A stretch of 64,000 nucleotides of DNA. Origin: Herbiconiux moechotypicola (GTDB taxonomy: Bacteria > Actinomycetota > Actinomycetes > Actinomycetales > Microbacteriaceae). Shown here piece after piece: positions 53,752-62,947 of the stretch. Each line of letters starts with the position of its first letter. Position 1 is the first letter of the stretch. The translations under genes and the position numbers were made by a program. Where the stretch lies: positions 62,001 through 126,000 of the forward strand of contig NZ_JANLCN010000012.1 in NCBI RefSeq assembly GCF_024979255.1, written 5' to 3'. The notes under the pieces were generated by a model. The model worked only from the letters and a program-made list of their open reading frames with translations. It was not told the DNA's origin and did no database searches.

Positions 53752-55176
53752 ATGTCGTTACTGCAGTCCGTCAGGCCCTCCCCGGGGGGTAAAGACGGCG
53801 ACCTCCTCTCCGACGTCTCCCTCGTCTCGAAAGCACAGATCCGAGTCATCGGGTTCGTCATGGGTTTGGCGGCCGCCTTGGTCGGCATCACCTCAGTGCC
53901 CGGGCTGACCTTTCTCCCGAGCCCTTCCTTGATGCTGATCGTGCTCGCGGTGATCATCACGCTCCTGTCTCCGGCAGGTTCCACGATCGGCAGGCATCGA
54001 CTCACGATCATCGATGCGGCATTCATCGCGACGATCATCGCCCGAATCTTCATCGAGGTGTTCAACGCCGTCGATCTCAACCACGCTGTCTACTCAGCGA
54101 TCGCGTATGGTCAGATCCCCGTCTATCTGATGACCTGGCCTCCACGTCTCATCATCAGGAATCGTGACGATCTCGGAGTCTTCTTGAGGGCCTTCATCTG
54201 GCCCGCAGCTCTGGTCGCCATCGTCGCCCTCCTGCAACTACTCCGGTTCCCGGGGGTCACCGAATGGCTGATCGCCAACGCGAAATCAGACGGGCTCGAG
54301 GCTCGCGTCGCTGAGGGCCGTGAAGACTTGCGAGCCACGAGCACGATCGGTCACTGGATCTATCTCGGCGGCTATCTGGCGGTCGCGACGGCGATCGCCG
54401 GCGTCGACCTGCTCCTCAACAAAGCCGCCAATAAGCCGCGTCTGGCGTCTGCGGGGACAATGGTGCTTCTCGGCATCCTCCTGGTCGGCCAGATCACGAC
54501 CTTGACGTTTGCTACCATCGCCGTCGCCTTGGCCGTCGTGGCTGTGATCGTCATCAGGATCGGGATTCGTCCGATCTTCGCTATCTTGATCGTCGCCAGC
54601 GGATTCATTGCCTGGTCCGTCTTCGGCGAGCAACTGCAGTACAGGATCGACTACCAAGCGACGACCGGGCAATACGATGACCCTGCCCTTGCGTGGCTGC
54701 CCTCGACCATCGCCTATCGCCTGACTATCTGGGACACCGAGACTATCCCGGCCTGGCTTATCCGACCCTGGACAGGGTGGGGCATGCAAGTGTACAACTT
54801 CGACCTCAACTGGCCGCAGCGACCCCAGTCCCTCGCCTGGCTGAGTCCTGAATCGCAGTGGCTGAGCACCCTGATCACCGGGGGTCTTCTCTCGCTCGCT
54901 CTACTCATCTTCCTCTTGATCGCAACCTTCGTTACGGTCTTCAGAGCCCGGAAGGTGCTCGGCAAGGCGCTGAGCCCGGTGACTGCACTTCTCGTGGGCC
55001 TCGTCGTGGCATCCACGATCAGTTCGCTCTTCACGGCCCCTGGTCCACCGATGATCCTGTGGGGCCTTATCGGAGCGCTCATCCCCTTCGCGCAGCGCGC
55101 GCAAGCTGGCCGAAGGCTCGCTGACGAAGAGGCGTCCGGCACAGTCGTGGAGCGAACTAGCGGAGCGAACGCCTAG
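53752..55176 (+). CDS. O-antigen polymerase-like protein (Wzy/ligase type)
   Basis: About ten to twelve membrane helices with a large central extracellular loop (about residues 280-360, with YRIDYQATTGQ and WGMQVYNFDLNWPQRP), the topology of Wzy/WaaL proteins. It should join repeat units on the outer membrane face after flipping. ATG 53752 follows a GAGAAG-type ribosome site 12 bases upstream. It overlaps the convergent nucleotidyltransferase gene by 20 bases. Confidence 0.85.
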   Translation: MSLLQSVRPSPGGKDGDLLSDVSLVSKAQIRVIGFVMGLAAALVGITSVPGLTFLPSPSLMLIVLAVIITLLSPAGSTIGRHRLTIIDAAFIATIIARIFIEVFNAVDLNHAVYSAIAYGQIPVYLMTWPPRLIIRNRDDLGVFLRAFIWPAALVAIVALLQLLRFPGVTEWLIANAKSDGLEARVAEGREDLRATSTIGHWIYLGGYLAVATAIAGVDLLLNKAANKPRLASAGTMVLLGILLVGQITTLTFATIAVALAVVAVIVIRIGIRPIFAILIVASGFIAWSVFGEQLQYRIDYQATTGQYDDPALAWLPSTIAYRLTIWDTETIPAWLIRPWTGWGMQVYNFDLNWPQRPQSLAWLSPESQWLSTLITGGLLSLALLIFLLIATFVTVFRARKVLGKALSPVTALLVGLVVASTISSLFTAPGPPMILWGLIGALIPFAQRAQAGRRLADEEASGTVVERTSGANA

Positions 55177-56077
55177 CTCTGACGTAGCGAGCGGTTTCGG
55201 CCAATGCGCTAGGCACCGAAGCGAGGCCGCTGAACAACCTCCTCAGGCGTACGCGTCGACTGGTGAGACGGTCGGTGAGGTCGAGATGGAGATTGCGAGC
55301 CGTGTACGTCTCCGGCTTGGGGAAGAGTGCTCGCAGAATAAGGCGAGGGCGTTGGCGCCACGGGGATTTCACGATGTCGATCAGCCGCAGACTCCCGGGC
55401 GAACGGGCTATGGTACGGACCAGCCATTCGTCAGATGGATCGGGCCAAGATGGTGGCGGATGAGATGCCCCGGGCAGGGCATCGAGGAATGGCGCGGCTG
55501 CCCCCGCTCCCCCTGTCGCCAAAGCGATCGCCGCCAATCCGTCGAAGTCGAGTTCGGGAAGGCACGAGTGAATCAAGAATTGGAGTTCCTTCTGGCCTTT
55601 CGCGCTCCAGGGCGTGCGTAGGGCGTGGAGCGCGAGAATGAGGGCGTGATCGGGAAGCGAGGGGAGTGGCACCGGCCAATGCGCGAGTTCGACGTACGTT
55701 CGTCGACTCCAAAGGTGCGCGAACACGCTCCCGGGCTCGCCATCCATTCCGGGAAAGCGAGAGTGGACATCGATGTCGCACGGCCAGGATGGGTGGTAGA
55801 GCGTGACCGAGTGAACCGGGTAGAAGTCGTCCAACTCTGACCGTGGTCGTCGCGCCCAGCCACGGGTCTCGAGTAGTTCGATGAGTCGCGGAGCGTGAGC
55901 TGGCTCGGCCCACGCGTCGACGTCACTGGATATGGTGCCGCCCGGGCGGAGACCCTGCAGTCGACATCCCGGCCCCTTGATGAACAGGCACGGGATCTCG
56001 CTGCTCGCCGCGATCTGCGCGACCAGTGCGTGCGCAAGAAGAACCGCCGCATCCAGGTCGACTATGCTGTCTCGCAC
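55157..56077 (-). CDS. nucleotidyltransferase-like protein (NTP_transf_5 type)
   Basis: A nucleotidyltransferase fold with FIKGPGCR, SSDVDAW (Asp-x-Asp metal site) and CDIDVHSRFPG, the pattern of the uncharacterised PF14907-like family. The C-terminal ~120 residues are Arg/Leu-rich helices. Members of this group often sit beside HprK-like and PqqD-like genes in peptide-modification clusters, and both of those are present in this locus. It may add a nucleotide or phosphate to a protein or small molecule. GTG 56077 is supported by minus-strand TATCAT exactly 6 bases upstream, a leaderless signature, so it is transcribed separately from wzx. Confidence 0.8.
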   Translation of the reverse strand: MRDSIVDLDAAVLLAHALVAQIAASSEIPCLFIKGPGCRLQGLRPGGTISSDVDAWAEPAHAPRLIELLETRGWARRPRSELDDFYPVHSVTLYHPSWPCDIDVHSRFPGMDGEPGSVFAHLWSRRTYVELAHWPVPLPSLPDHALILALHALRTPWSAKGQKELQFLIHSCLPELDFDGLAAIALATGGAGAAAPFLDALPGASHPPPSWPDPSDEWLVRTIARSPGSLRLIDIVKSPWRQRPRLILRALFPKPETYTARNLHLDLTDRLTSRRVRLRRLFSGLASVPSALAETARYVRARRSLR

Positions 56078-56083
56078 CTTCGG

Positions 56084-56089
56084 ATGATA
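56084..56089 (-). promoter_or_regulatory. -10 element for the nucleotidyltransferase-like gene, leaderless
   Basis: Minus-strand TATCAT with exactly 6 bases to GTG 56077, located at the 3' edge of the wzx gene. Confidence 0.5.
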
Positions 56090-56093
56090 CCAA

Positions 56094-57599
56094 TCAGGGA
56101 GTGTCGCTGGAGCGGCGTCTCTTGCGCAGGAGGCTCGCAGTATGGACTAGACCTGAGGCGTCGCGTCGATAAGCGGGCCAACACGCGTATATGACAGCCA
56201 GGACCAGAAGCATGATCACCAGCCCGATACCCACGTCGGCGATCGGGACGAGGTCGGGAATGAGGGACACGATGAAGAATGTGGCGAGGCCTGCAGCTCC
56301 GTAGACCGCGATGGCCCGAGCTCCGTTCGTGAACATCGCTTTGGCCGGAGCATCCGAGACACGGCTGATCCACCAGAGCCCGACCGGCCAGAAGAGGACG
56401 ATGCCGATCGAGTATGCCCACGAGACGCCGTAGAGACCCCAGATTGCGCCGACGACGATCAAGCCGATCATCGTGACTCGGGATACGAGCGAGTAGTAGA
56501 GATTCTGCCTGGTCAGCCCTTTGGCAAGGAACACCCAGTAGCAGGCGTAGCTAGCGGCTTGGAACACTCCGCCAACGGCGAGGATCTGAAAGATCGGGGC
56601 GGCGCCCAGCCACTGGTTTCCGAGAACCAGTGCAATGAGTGGAACGGCCAGCGCCGAGGAGAACGCGAAGATGAAGCTGACCAGGTGCAGAAGGATCACC
56701 TGCCCGCGCAGGATGAATGCGGCGAAACGCTCCTTCTCGTCCTGCAGTCGTGACAGCACGGGGAGAGCGACCCTGGTCGCAGGCGCGTTGATCTGATTCA
56801 GCGGAAGAGTCAGTAATTGGAAGGCTCTGTTGTAGAGGCCCAGTGGGGTGGCGCCGAGCGTCGACCCGATGATGACCGAGTTGATGTTCTTGCTGACGTA
56901 GGTCAGTAGCTGTGTTCCGGCCAAATTGAGGCCGAACCCGACGAATCGTGTGATGGGGGCATCGCGATGGATCCATCCGGGCAGCCAGGGACTCATGATG
57001 ATGAGGAAGATGAAGGCGAACAGGGCCTGGGCCACCTGCTGAGCCACGAGTGCCCAGAAGCCGTAACCTGCGAGGGCCACGGCTACGCCGGCTCCGAGGC
57101 CGACCGCCTGACCCAGAATCTCCGACAGATTGAGCTTGAAGAAGCTCAATCCCCGGCTGAGGTTCGCCCGGTACTGTGTGCTCAGCCCATTCAGGAGAAA
57201 CGTCAGCGAGAGTACCTGAGTGATGGGCAGGAGCGACGGCTCCCCGTAGAAGGATGCTACGAGCGGCGCGCAGAAGTAGACGATGGTCGTGAGGACGAGC
57301 CCGATGGCCGTGTTGGTCCAGAAGAGATTGTCGCGCTCGTGCTTGGAGAGCGTCTTCGACTGCACGGCTGCCATCGACAGTCCGAAGTCGCGGAACACCT
57401 CTCCGATCCCGATGATCGCAGTGACCATGGCGACGAGACCGTATGCCTCGGGGGTCAGGAGTCGCGCGAGGAGAACGATCCCGAGGAACTGGATGCCGAT
57501 ACGGAGGACCTGCGCTCCCAACGTGACGGCGGCACCTCGCGAGGCTGCCCGGCCGAGCCCTTTGCTGCTAGGCGGTTCGTCGCCGACAGCGTCTGTCAC
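56094..57599 (-). CDS. polysaccharide flippase (Wzx/MOP type)
   Basis: A 501-residue membrane protein with about 12-14 helices of the MOP exporter superfamily, WzxC-like (first block GAAVTLGAQVLRIGIQFLGIV, then LARLLTPEAYGLVAMV). It should flip undecaprenyl-linked repeat units across the membrane before Wzy acts. GTG 57599 overlaps the upstream fusion protein stop (GTGA), so it belongs to the leftward glycosyltransferase operon that begins near 62770. Confidence 0.92.
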   Translation of the reverse strand: MTDAVGDEPPSSKGLGRAASRGAAVTLGAQVLRIGIQFLGIVLLARLLTPEAYGLVAMVTAIIGIGEVFRDFGLSMAAVQSKTLSKHERDNLFWTNTAIGLVLTTIVYFCAPLVASFYGEPSLLPITQVLSLTFLLNGLSTQYRANLSRGLSFFKLNLSEILGQAVGLGAGVAVALAGYGFWALVAQQVAQALFAFIFLIIMSPWLPGWIHRDAPITRFVGFGLNLAGTQLLTYVSKNINSVIIGSTLGATPLGLYNRAFQLLTLPLNQINAPATRVALPVLSRLQDEKERFAAFILRGQVILLHLVSFIFAFSSALAVPLIALVLGNQWLGAAPIFQILAVGGVFQAASYACYWVFLAKGLTRQNLYYSLVSRVTMIGLIVVGAIWGLYGVSWAYSIGIVLFWPVGLWWISRVSDAPAKAMFTNGARAIAVYGAAGLATFFIVSLIPDLVPIADVGIGLVIMLLVLAVIYACWPAYRRDASGLVHTASLLRKRRRSSDTP

Positions 57600-59713
57600 A
57601 GGCCGACCCCGGCTCGTCGATTGTGGGCCCGTCGCAAGGCATCGAGGTATGTCTCATAATGGGCCTTCCCGACCGTGTCCCAGTCTCGTCCTTGGAGGGC
57701 GGGTCGTGAATGGGCGTCGAGCTCCTGAGCTGTCGCCAATGCTCGCAGGAGTGTCTCGGCCGTGAGTTTCCCGTCGTACATCGTGACCCACTCGGCGCCG
57801 ACCTCACGAGCGATCGCCTCGTTCGCCACCGAGCGTGGCACCAGCACTGCTCGGTCCATCGACAACGCCACGAGCAACGCTCCGGAATTATGCATCTCTT
57901 CGTAGGGGAACACGACAAGCTGGGCTTCACTGAGCTCCCGCACGAGGTCGGCATCGGGTACGAAGTCGAGCACCGTGGTGACTCTGGGGTCGAGCGCGGC
58001 TTCATCGGACACCGCATCCGCGAGAGCACTGTCTGACGGTTTGCCGACGACCCGCAGCGTCACAGAGGGATCCGAGACCGAACGGAAGACCTGCACGAGA
58101 TTGACGACGCCCTTGTACGGCCGGATCAGTCCGAAGTAGAGGATACGACCGGACACGGGTGATGACGTGGGCAAGTCGCGGAAACGGTCGCGGTAGTGAC
58201 CGTGCAGGATCGTGACGGAATGCTGATGGGCGTCCACGGGGGTGGTCTCGTTCAGCTTGATGATCGTCGTGGTTCTCCGAAGGGTCCATGCGACCATCCG
58301 CTGTTCGACCCCACCACCAGCCTCGTGGGCGTCCAGATTGTGGGCGGTCCGCACGATCGGCACCCGCTTCAGCCTCAGTCGAACCATGAGCATGATGAAA
58401 GCGAGTCGCTTGGCGAACTTGACTCGGGCGGTCGAGCCGCGGAGCAGGTACTCGGGCCAATGCACGTGGAAGACGTCGTAGTCCCCGGTGAGAGCGTATT
58501 TCCAGCTGAAGAACTTCGTCGTCACCTGAGAAGGTGCTCCGTCGAGCATATGGTTCGCGTAACGGGTGGGCTCGCCGGGCTTCGGCCCGGCCATCGAGTG
58601 GAGAACCGTGATGTAAGGGCGTGCCGGGGTCGTCATGGTCACTTGGCGCTCGGATCGACCGTGCGTGATGAGGCTGTGCAGCTCGTCGGTCAGCTTCGCT
58701 AACCGTAGGCGGGCAGCATTCAACCGCGTGAAGGCCTCGTCGGCCCGGTCAGCGGTGTCCTTCAGCCACGTCACGCCCTCTGGCACCGAGAGGTCATTCT
58801 CTGTGTGGGAGATCTCGTCGAGTCCGATGGCGCTCAGGGTTCGGATCGCCTTCTCTGGTGTGCGGGGCGAGTACGCGATAGGCATCGCGCCCTCGGTGAG
58901 TCCGATGATCAGTCCATGGACTCGATCGCTGATCATGACCCGTGATCGGCCCAGTGCCTCGCGAACGAGACCCTCCTGCACCCAGAGGTTGTCGGTCGTC
59001 CACTCGAGCAGCTCTGCATCCAGGTCGTCGGCCAGTCGCCGACAGCTGTCGCTGTCGCTCTTGACCTGGGTGACGACGAGAGGTGCAAGGTCGTTCCTGG
59101 CTGCGTACTCCCGCACAGTGCTCAGCCACGTCTCGTTAGGGTATGGTCGGTCGTTCCTCAGAGTGATGGCGATGTGCCGACGATCCGCCGTGGTCGCGAA
59201 GTCCTCCTCGGGCGACCCGACGGCGTATGCCCAGTCGGGTGTCACAGAACCGAATCCGGCGATGCGACGGCTCGCAGCATCGCGCCACGTGACCAGACGA
59301 GCGGGCCAAAGACTGGCCAGGAGCGGGAGCTTCCAGCGGCCCACCGGTCGGCGGATACCGACACCGGTCTGAATCGACCCTCCGCCACGAAGGCGGAGAA
59401 CCACACCCTCGATGAAGTGACGCAGCCTGTCCGGCGCGCTGTGCAGGTCGGCGATGGCCTCGCCGGCGCTGAAGACCATCCAGGTGCGTCGGCGCAGCCC
59501 ACTCTTCAGAACGCTCTTGTGCCATGACGACTCCGAACGGTAGACCACGTCCGAATCGTGAAGCTGGAGCCCTTCGACATAGTCGTCGGCCAACGAGCCG
59601 ACCAGCACGTGAAGCTCCCCGCTTCCGCGGAGAGCATCGATCAACGATCGTCGCAATACCGTGTCACCGACATTGTCGTGCTGGCCGATGCCGGAAACAT
59701 AGACCCGGGTCAT
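57596..59713 (-). CDS. two-domain protein: pyruvyltransferase-like N-half fused to GT4-like C-half
   Basis: The first ~330 residues match the PS_pyruv_trans fold (DNVGDTVLRRSLIDAL, then RDAASRRI and SDRVHGLIIGLTEGAMPIAYS). From about residue 370 a separate GT-B glycosyltransferase begins (PYITVLHSM, YDVFHVHWPEYLLRG, VRTAHNLDAHE, LYFGLIRPYKG, VVFPYEEMHNSGALLVAL). No stop or frameshift separates them, and an internal ATG (58635) could give the GT alone. Total length is 705 residues. It may add a sugar and pyruvylate it, or the N-half may be a structural relative. ATG 59713 overlaps the GT2 stop (ATGA). Confidence 0.85.
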   Translation of the reverse strand: MTRVYVSGIGQHDNVGDTVLRRSLIDALRGSGELHVLVGSLADDYVEGLQLHDSDVVYRSESSWHKSVLKSGLRRRTWMVFSAGEAIADLHSAPDRLRHFIEGVVLRLRGGGSIQTGVGIRRPVGRWKLPLLASLWPARLVTWRDAASRRIAGFGSVTPDWAYAVGSPEEDFATTADRRHIAITLRNDRPYPNETWLSTVREYAARNDLAPLVVTQVKSDSDSCRRLADDLDAELLEWTTDNLWVQEGLVREALGRSRVMISDRVHGLIIGLTEGAMPIAYSPRTPEKAIRTLSAIGLDEISHTENDLSVPEGVTWLKDTADRADEAFTRLNAARLRLAKLTDELHSLITHGRSERQVTMTTPARPYITVLHSMAGPKPGEPTRYANHMLDGAPSQVTTKFFSWKYALTGDYDVFHVHWPEYLLRGSTARVKFAKRLAFIMLMVRLRLKRVPIVRTAHNLDAHEAGGGVEQRMVAWTLRRTTTIIKLNETTPVDAHQHSVTILHGHYRDRFRDLPTSSPVSGRILYFGLIRPYKGVVNLVQVFRSVSDPSVTLRVVGKPSDSALADAVSDEAALDPRVTTVLDFVPDADLVRELSEAQLVVFPYEEMHNSGALLVALSMDRAVLVPRSVANEAIAREVGAEWVTMYDGKLTAETLLRALATAQELDAHSRPALQGRDWDTVGKAHYETYLDALRRAHNRRAGVGL

Positions 59714-60729
59714 GAGGCGGCCCCTTCTCGCCGATGTGACCGGATGGCACGGAGCCGGTCGTGCAGTGCGAGTGCGACGCGAAGAGCGGGCGGGTAAGCG
59801 GGGCCGCCGTAACGGATTGCGGCCATCTCGATCGCGCTCCGTTTACTGAATCGACCCACCATTCTGATGCTGGTACCCCGGAGGTTCGACCTGGCGAGTG
59901 CGAGCCCACGTCTCACCAGTGCGGGATCCGCATGGGAACGCACCGGCACGAACACGACCGCGTGACAGTAGAACCAGGCATTGAAGAATCCGAAGAGCTC
60001 GGGCCGCGACTGCAGGTACTCACTGGAGCTCACGACATCGGCCATCGCCGCTCGGGACGCTGCGTAGTTGTCGAGGTTGGGTGCGCGCTTGCGAGTGATC
60101 GATCCATCGCGGTGCATGTAGAAGTACAAGACTTCGGGGATCGTCACCACGGTAGACGCGCGGGCGAGCGTGCGCGTGACGCCGACGAAGTCCGACTGGG
60201 AGGACTGGTGCGGGAACGGATCGTCTCCCAGAGTCGTGCGACGTAGCAGCTTGGTCCAGAGATAGCCGTGCACCTTGCCGAGGAGCATCAGCTCGACGGC
60301 CTGGTCACCAGAAACCCGACGATGCTCGTCGATCCCGTCCACGATGCGTCCGGGAACTCCGTCGGCCACGCGGTACTCGGCACGACAGATGACGGCGTCA
60401 GCGCCTTGCGCGGCTGCGCCTAGTACATCCAGGATGCTCCTCTCCCAGACGTCGTCGTGGTCGACGAACCAGATGAACTCGCGGTCTGCACTCGCGATCG
60501 CCCGATTGCGCGTTGCGGCGACTCCGATGTTCTCGCTGTTGACGAGGGCCAGCACATCAGCCCGACCGGCGGCCCACTCCGTGATGAGTGCCCCGGTCTC
60601 ATCGCTTGAACCGTCATCGATCAGAATGAGCTGATCGCCCGGGCGCACGGTGTTCTCGATTCTGATCAGGAAGTCGGCGACATACTCTGCCGCATTGTGC
60701 AGGGGGGCGATGACGGTGATGGACGGCAT
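59710..60729 (-). CDS. family 2 glycosyltransferase
   Basis: A soluble GT-A enzyme of 339 residues with PSITVIAPLHNAAEYV, DDGSSDETG and the metal-binding VDHDDVW, then a C-terminal helical region. It transfers one sugar of the repeat unit. ATG 60729 overlaps the upstream GT4 stop by one base, so the glycosyltransferases are coupled. The sugar specificity is unknown. Confidence 0.9.
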   Translation of the reverse strand: MPSITVIAPLHNAAEYVADFLIRIENTVRPGDQLILIDDGSSDETGALITEWAAGRADVLALVNSENIGVAATRNRAIASADREFIWFVDHDDVWERSILDVLGAAAQGADAVICRAEYRVADGVPGRIVDGIDEHRRVSGDQAVELMLLGKVHGYLWTKLLRRTTLGDDPFPHQSSQSDFVGVTRTLARASTVVTIPEVLYFYMHRDGSITRKRAPNLDNYAASRAAMADVVSSSEYLQSRPELFGFFNAWFYCHAVVFVPVRSHADPALVRRGLALARSNLRGTSIRMVGRFSKRSAIEMAAIRYGGPAYPPALRVALALHDRLRAIRSHRREGAAS

Positions 60730-61790
60730 CAGACTCCTCGTGGCGATGTGGCGTTACCGGACAGCTGCTCGTAGGCGACGAGAACGGGACCGAAGACGTG
60801 ATCGGGGGATGCTGTCTCGGTGACGTAGCGGAATGCAGTGTCGGCCGTGGTCTTGTGACCCGGGCCCTTCTCCAAACCCTCGAGCACGAGGGTTGCGAAC
60901 TCTCCCGGCTGCGTTTCGGGATCCACTGGCGTTCCACGCCCGTTCGAAAGCAGCCCCGCCAGGCCCCCGGTCGCCACACCGACCACGGGACGCCGCCGGG
61001 CGAAGGCCTCGAGCACGACGAGTCCGAGCCCCTCCCATTTCGACGTGATGAGCAGGCCGTCGGCGGCGTCGAGTTCTTCAGTGACCGCGTCGGACTCGCC
61101 GATGAACTCCACCGGCGCGTCGAGCCTCGACACCTCCCGTCGAGCCTCTTCCATCAAGGGTCCCGAACCGAGCCACCGTGCCTCGACAGGCCGGAGGTTC
61201 GCGACCTCGGCGACGATGCGGACGAAACGAACCGGGTCCTTCTGCTCCGCCACTCGACCGATACCGAGGATGCGGAGAGTTCTGTCCTTCGTCGAGGGTC
61301 GCTCGAACGGTGCCACGTCCGTGACGTTGGCCGGCGTGCCGCCGACGACCACGACCCTCTCGGGCCGCGCTCCGTAGACATCGACGACCATGCGGCCGAC
61401 TTCGTCACTCACCGCGAAGATCTTCCTGGAGCGGAAGGAGAGCTTGGTGGGCCCCTGATTGGGCAGGATGTTGTGCGCGTGCTCTACGACAGGGATGCGC
61501 AAAAGGCGGCCCACGATGAGTGAACTCAGAGCGTCGCGGCGCTGGTGGGCGTGGAGGACGTCGGGCTTGTGGCGGATGGCCAGAGTGAGAAGTTGGAGCA
61601 CCTCGCCCGGGAACCCGAACCGAGACTTTTCCACGAAAATCGTGGGATCTTCGACACGCTCGACGAGCGGCCCGCTCCTGGCGACGAGGACAGACTCGAC
61701 GCCTCTGTCCGCCAGCCAATCGGAGAGCATGAGAACGACACGCTGGAGCCCACCGCTGTTCATAGTGTTGAAGACGTGAAAGACCTTCAC
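60729..61790 (-). CDS. family 4 glycosyltransferase
   Basis: GT-B fold: N-terminal MNSGGLQRVVLMLSDWLA and C-terminal ILGIGRVAEQKDP, then SKWEGLGLVVLEAFARRRPVVG with the E-x7-E motif. It resembles enzymes that build capsule or exopolysaccharide repeats. It overlaps the neighbouring genes on both sides by 1-4 bases, so it is in the middle of the operon. The donor is unknown. Confidence 0.9.
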   Translation of the reverse strand: MKVFHVFNTMNSGGLQRVVLMLSDWLADRGVESVLVARSGPLVERVEDPTIFVEKSRFGFPGEVLQLLTLAIRHKPDVLHAHQRRDALSSLIVGRLLRIPVVEHAHNILPNQGPTKLSFRSRKIFAVSDEVGRMVVDVYGARPERVVVVGGTPANVTDVAPFERPSTKDRTLRILGIGRVAEQKDPVRFVRIVAEVANLRPVEARWLGSGPLMEEARREVSRLDAPVEFIGESDAVTEELDAADGLLITSKWEGLGLVVLEAFARRRPVVGVATGGLAGLLSNGRGTPVDPETQPGEFATLVLEGLEKGPGHKTTADTAFRYVTETASPDHVFGPVLVAYEQLSGNATSPRGV

Positions 61791-62770
61791 AGAGCTGCGC
61801 CCTTTCCCGCGGAGATCGTGAATGTTGCCGCACGCCGAATGACGTCGGCATCCAGCTCATCCGCTTCGCAGACTTCGCCGACTCCGAGTTTCTTCACCAG
61901 GGCGGCGATCTGCTCCTGATGATCATCGACGTGCTCTCCTCGCGACTTGCGACGAGGCACGATCACGGGATAGATGCCTCGTTCCAGGAGCCCGAGAATC
62001 GTCCCTACCCCGGAGTGAGTGACCACGACGTCGGCATCGGCGCTGAGCCGGTCGAACTCGTCGGAACCGACGTGCAGCCGCGCATCTCCGGGAAGCCCGG
62101 CCCGATCGGTATCACCCAACTGCCAACTGGTCGCCTCGGATGCGAGACCGGTTGCGAGGATGCCATTGACCAGAGAATCGAAGCGGTACGGCTTGATGGT
62201 GCCGAGAGTGACGAAAATCTTCAGGGGGTCTCCCACGGGGCCCGCAGCCGCTTTCGGCACCCGCGTGAACTGCGCGAGAACGCTCGGATGCTGCTTCCAT
62301 CGGGCTCCGGCCCAACCGGCGTGCTGTGTCCGGAGTTCTGCCAGGTGGGCGGCGGCGACAATCCGGCCCGTCATCGAGGGCCCTTCGACACGAGAGACGC
62401 TTTCGATGTACGTGCGCGGGATGCGTCGGAGCATCGCGACGGGGAAGACGCCCAAGGCGAGCGCTGCACCCGTGCTGATCGCTCGATCGAAGCGTTCGCT
62501 GCGCAGCGCCTTGCGGACGAGACCGATCGTCCGGAGCACCCCTCGCACGTCACGAGAGCGGACGTACGGCACGTACAGCACGCGCCTGCCCCGCATGAGC
62601 GATGTGCTCTGCTCGGTCTCGAAAGTGACCCAGAGGGAGTCTGGCGCGGCGTTCATCGACTCCGATAGACGCACGAGTTGCGCGAGATGACCGCCCGTCG
62701 ACGCGATGAAGAGGTACTTGACCGGAACGCCCGAGGCGATCGCATTCTCGTACCCGACTGCGTGTGGCAT
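61787..62770 (-). CDS. glycosyltransferase of the Alg14/Alg13 (EpsE/CpsFG) type, single chain
   Basis: The N-terminal half is Alg14-like (KYLFIASTGGHLAQLVRL) and the C-terminal half is Alg13/GT28-like (VTLGTIKPYRFDSL, VVVTHSGVGTILGLLERGIYPVIVPRR, DDHQEQIA). The two are separate proteins (e.g. CpsF and CpsG) in many capsule loci but are one chain here, which is known in other bacteria. It probably adds the second sugar to the undecaprenyl-linked first sugar. ATG 62770 has GGAGGGGG upstream. It is the first gene of the leftward operon. Confidence 0.88.
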   Translation of the reverse strand: MPHAVGYENAIASGVPVKYLFIASTGGHLAQLVRLSESMNAAPDSLWVTFETEQSTSLMRGRRVLYVPYVRSRDVRGVLRTIGLVRKALRSERFDRAISTGAALALGVFPVAMLRRIPRTYIESVSRVEGPSMTGRIVAAAHLAELRTQHAGWAGARWKQHPSVLAQFTRVPKAAAGPVGDPLKIFVTLGTIKPYRFDSLVNGILATGLASEATSWQLGDTDRAGLPGDARLHVGSDEFDRLSADADVVVTHSGVGTILGLLERGIYPVIVPRRKSRGEHVDDHQEQIAALVKKLGVGEVCEADELDADVIRRAATFTISAGKGAAL

Positions 62771-62867
62771 TCGGCCCCCTCCGACTGTTAGGAACTGCAG
62801 TGGTACCCGCGACGTCGGACGGCACCTGTGGAGCCGGGCGGATCGCAGCGGCAGCCACTCAAAAAGA

Positions 62868-62873
62868 TATCCT
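62868..62873 (+). promoter_or_regulatory. candidate -10 element in the divergent region
   Basis: TATCCT lies about 75 bases before ATG 62948. It sits in a 177-base gap that must also promote the leftward glycosyltransferase operon (62770). The surrounding AAAAAGATATCCTAAG is A/T-rich. Confidence 0.35.
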
Positions 62874-62947
62874 AAGCACCTGGAATTGCTGAATCGATCG
62901 ACGGGGATTGGCTCGAACGATGGGCCTCAGGCCGACTGCGAGGAACG

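Noticed and set aside
43923-56077. Complete lasso-peptide cluster
   Set aside because: HprK-like, PqqD-like and nucleotidyltransferase-like genes are present, but no asparagine synthetase-like cyclase, transglutaminase-like peptidase or precursor peptide could be found.
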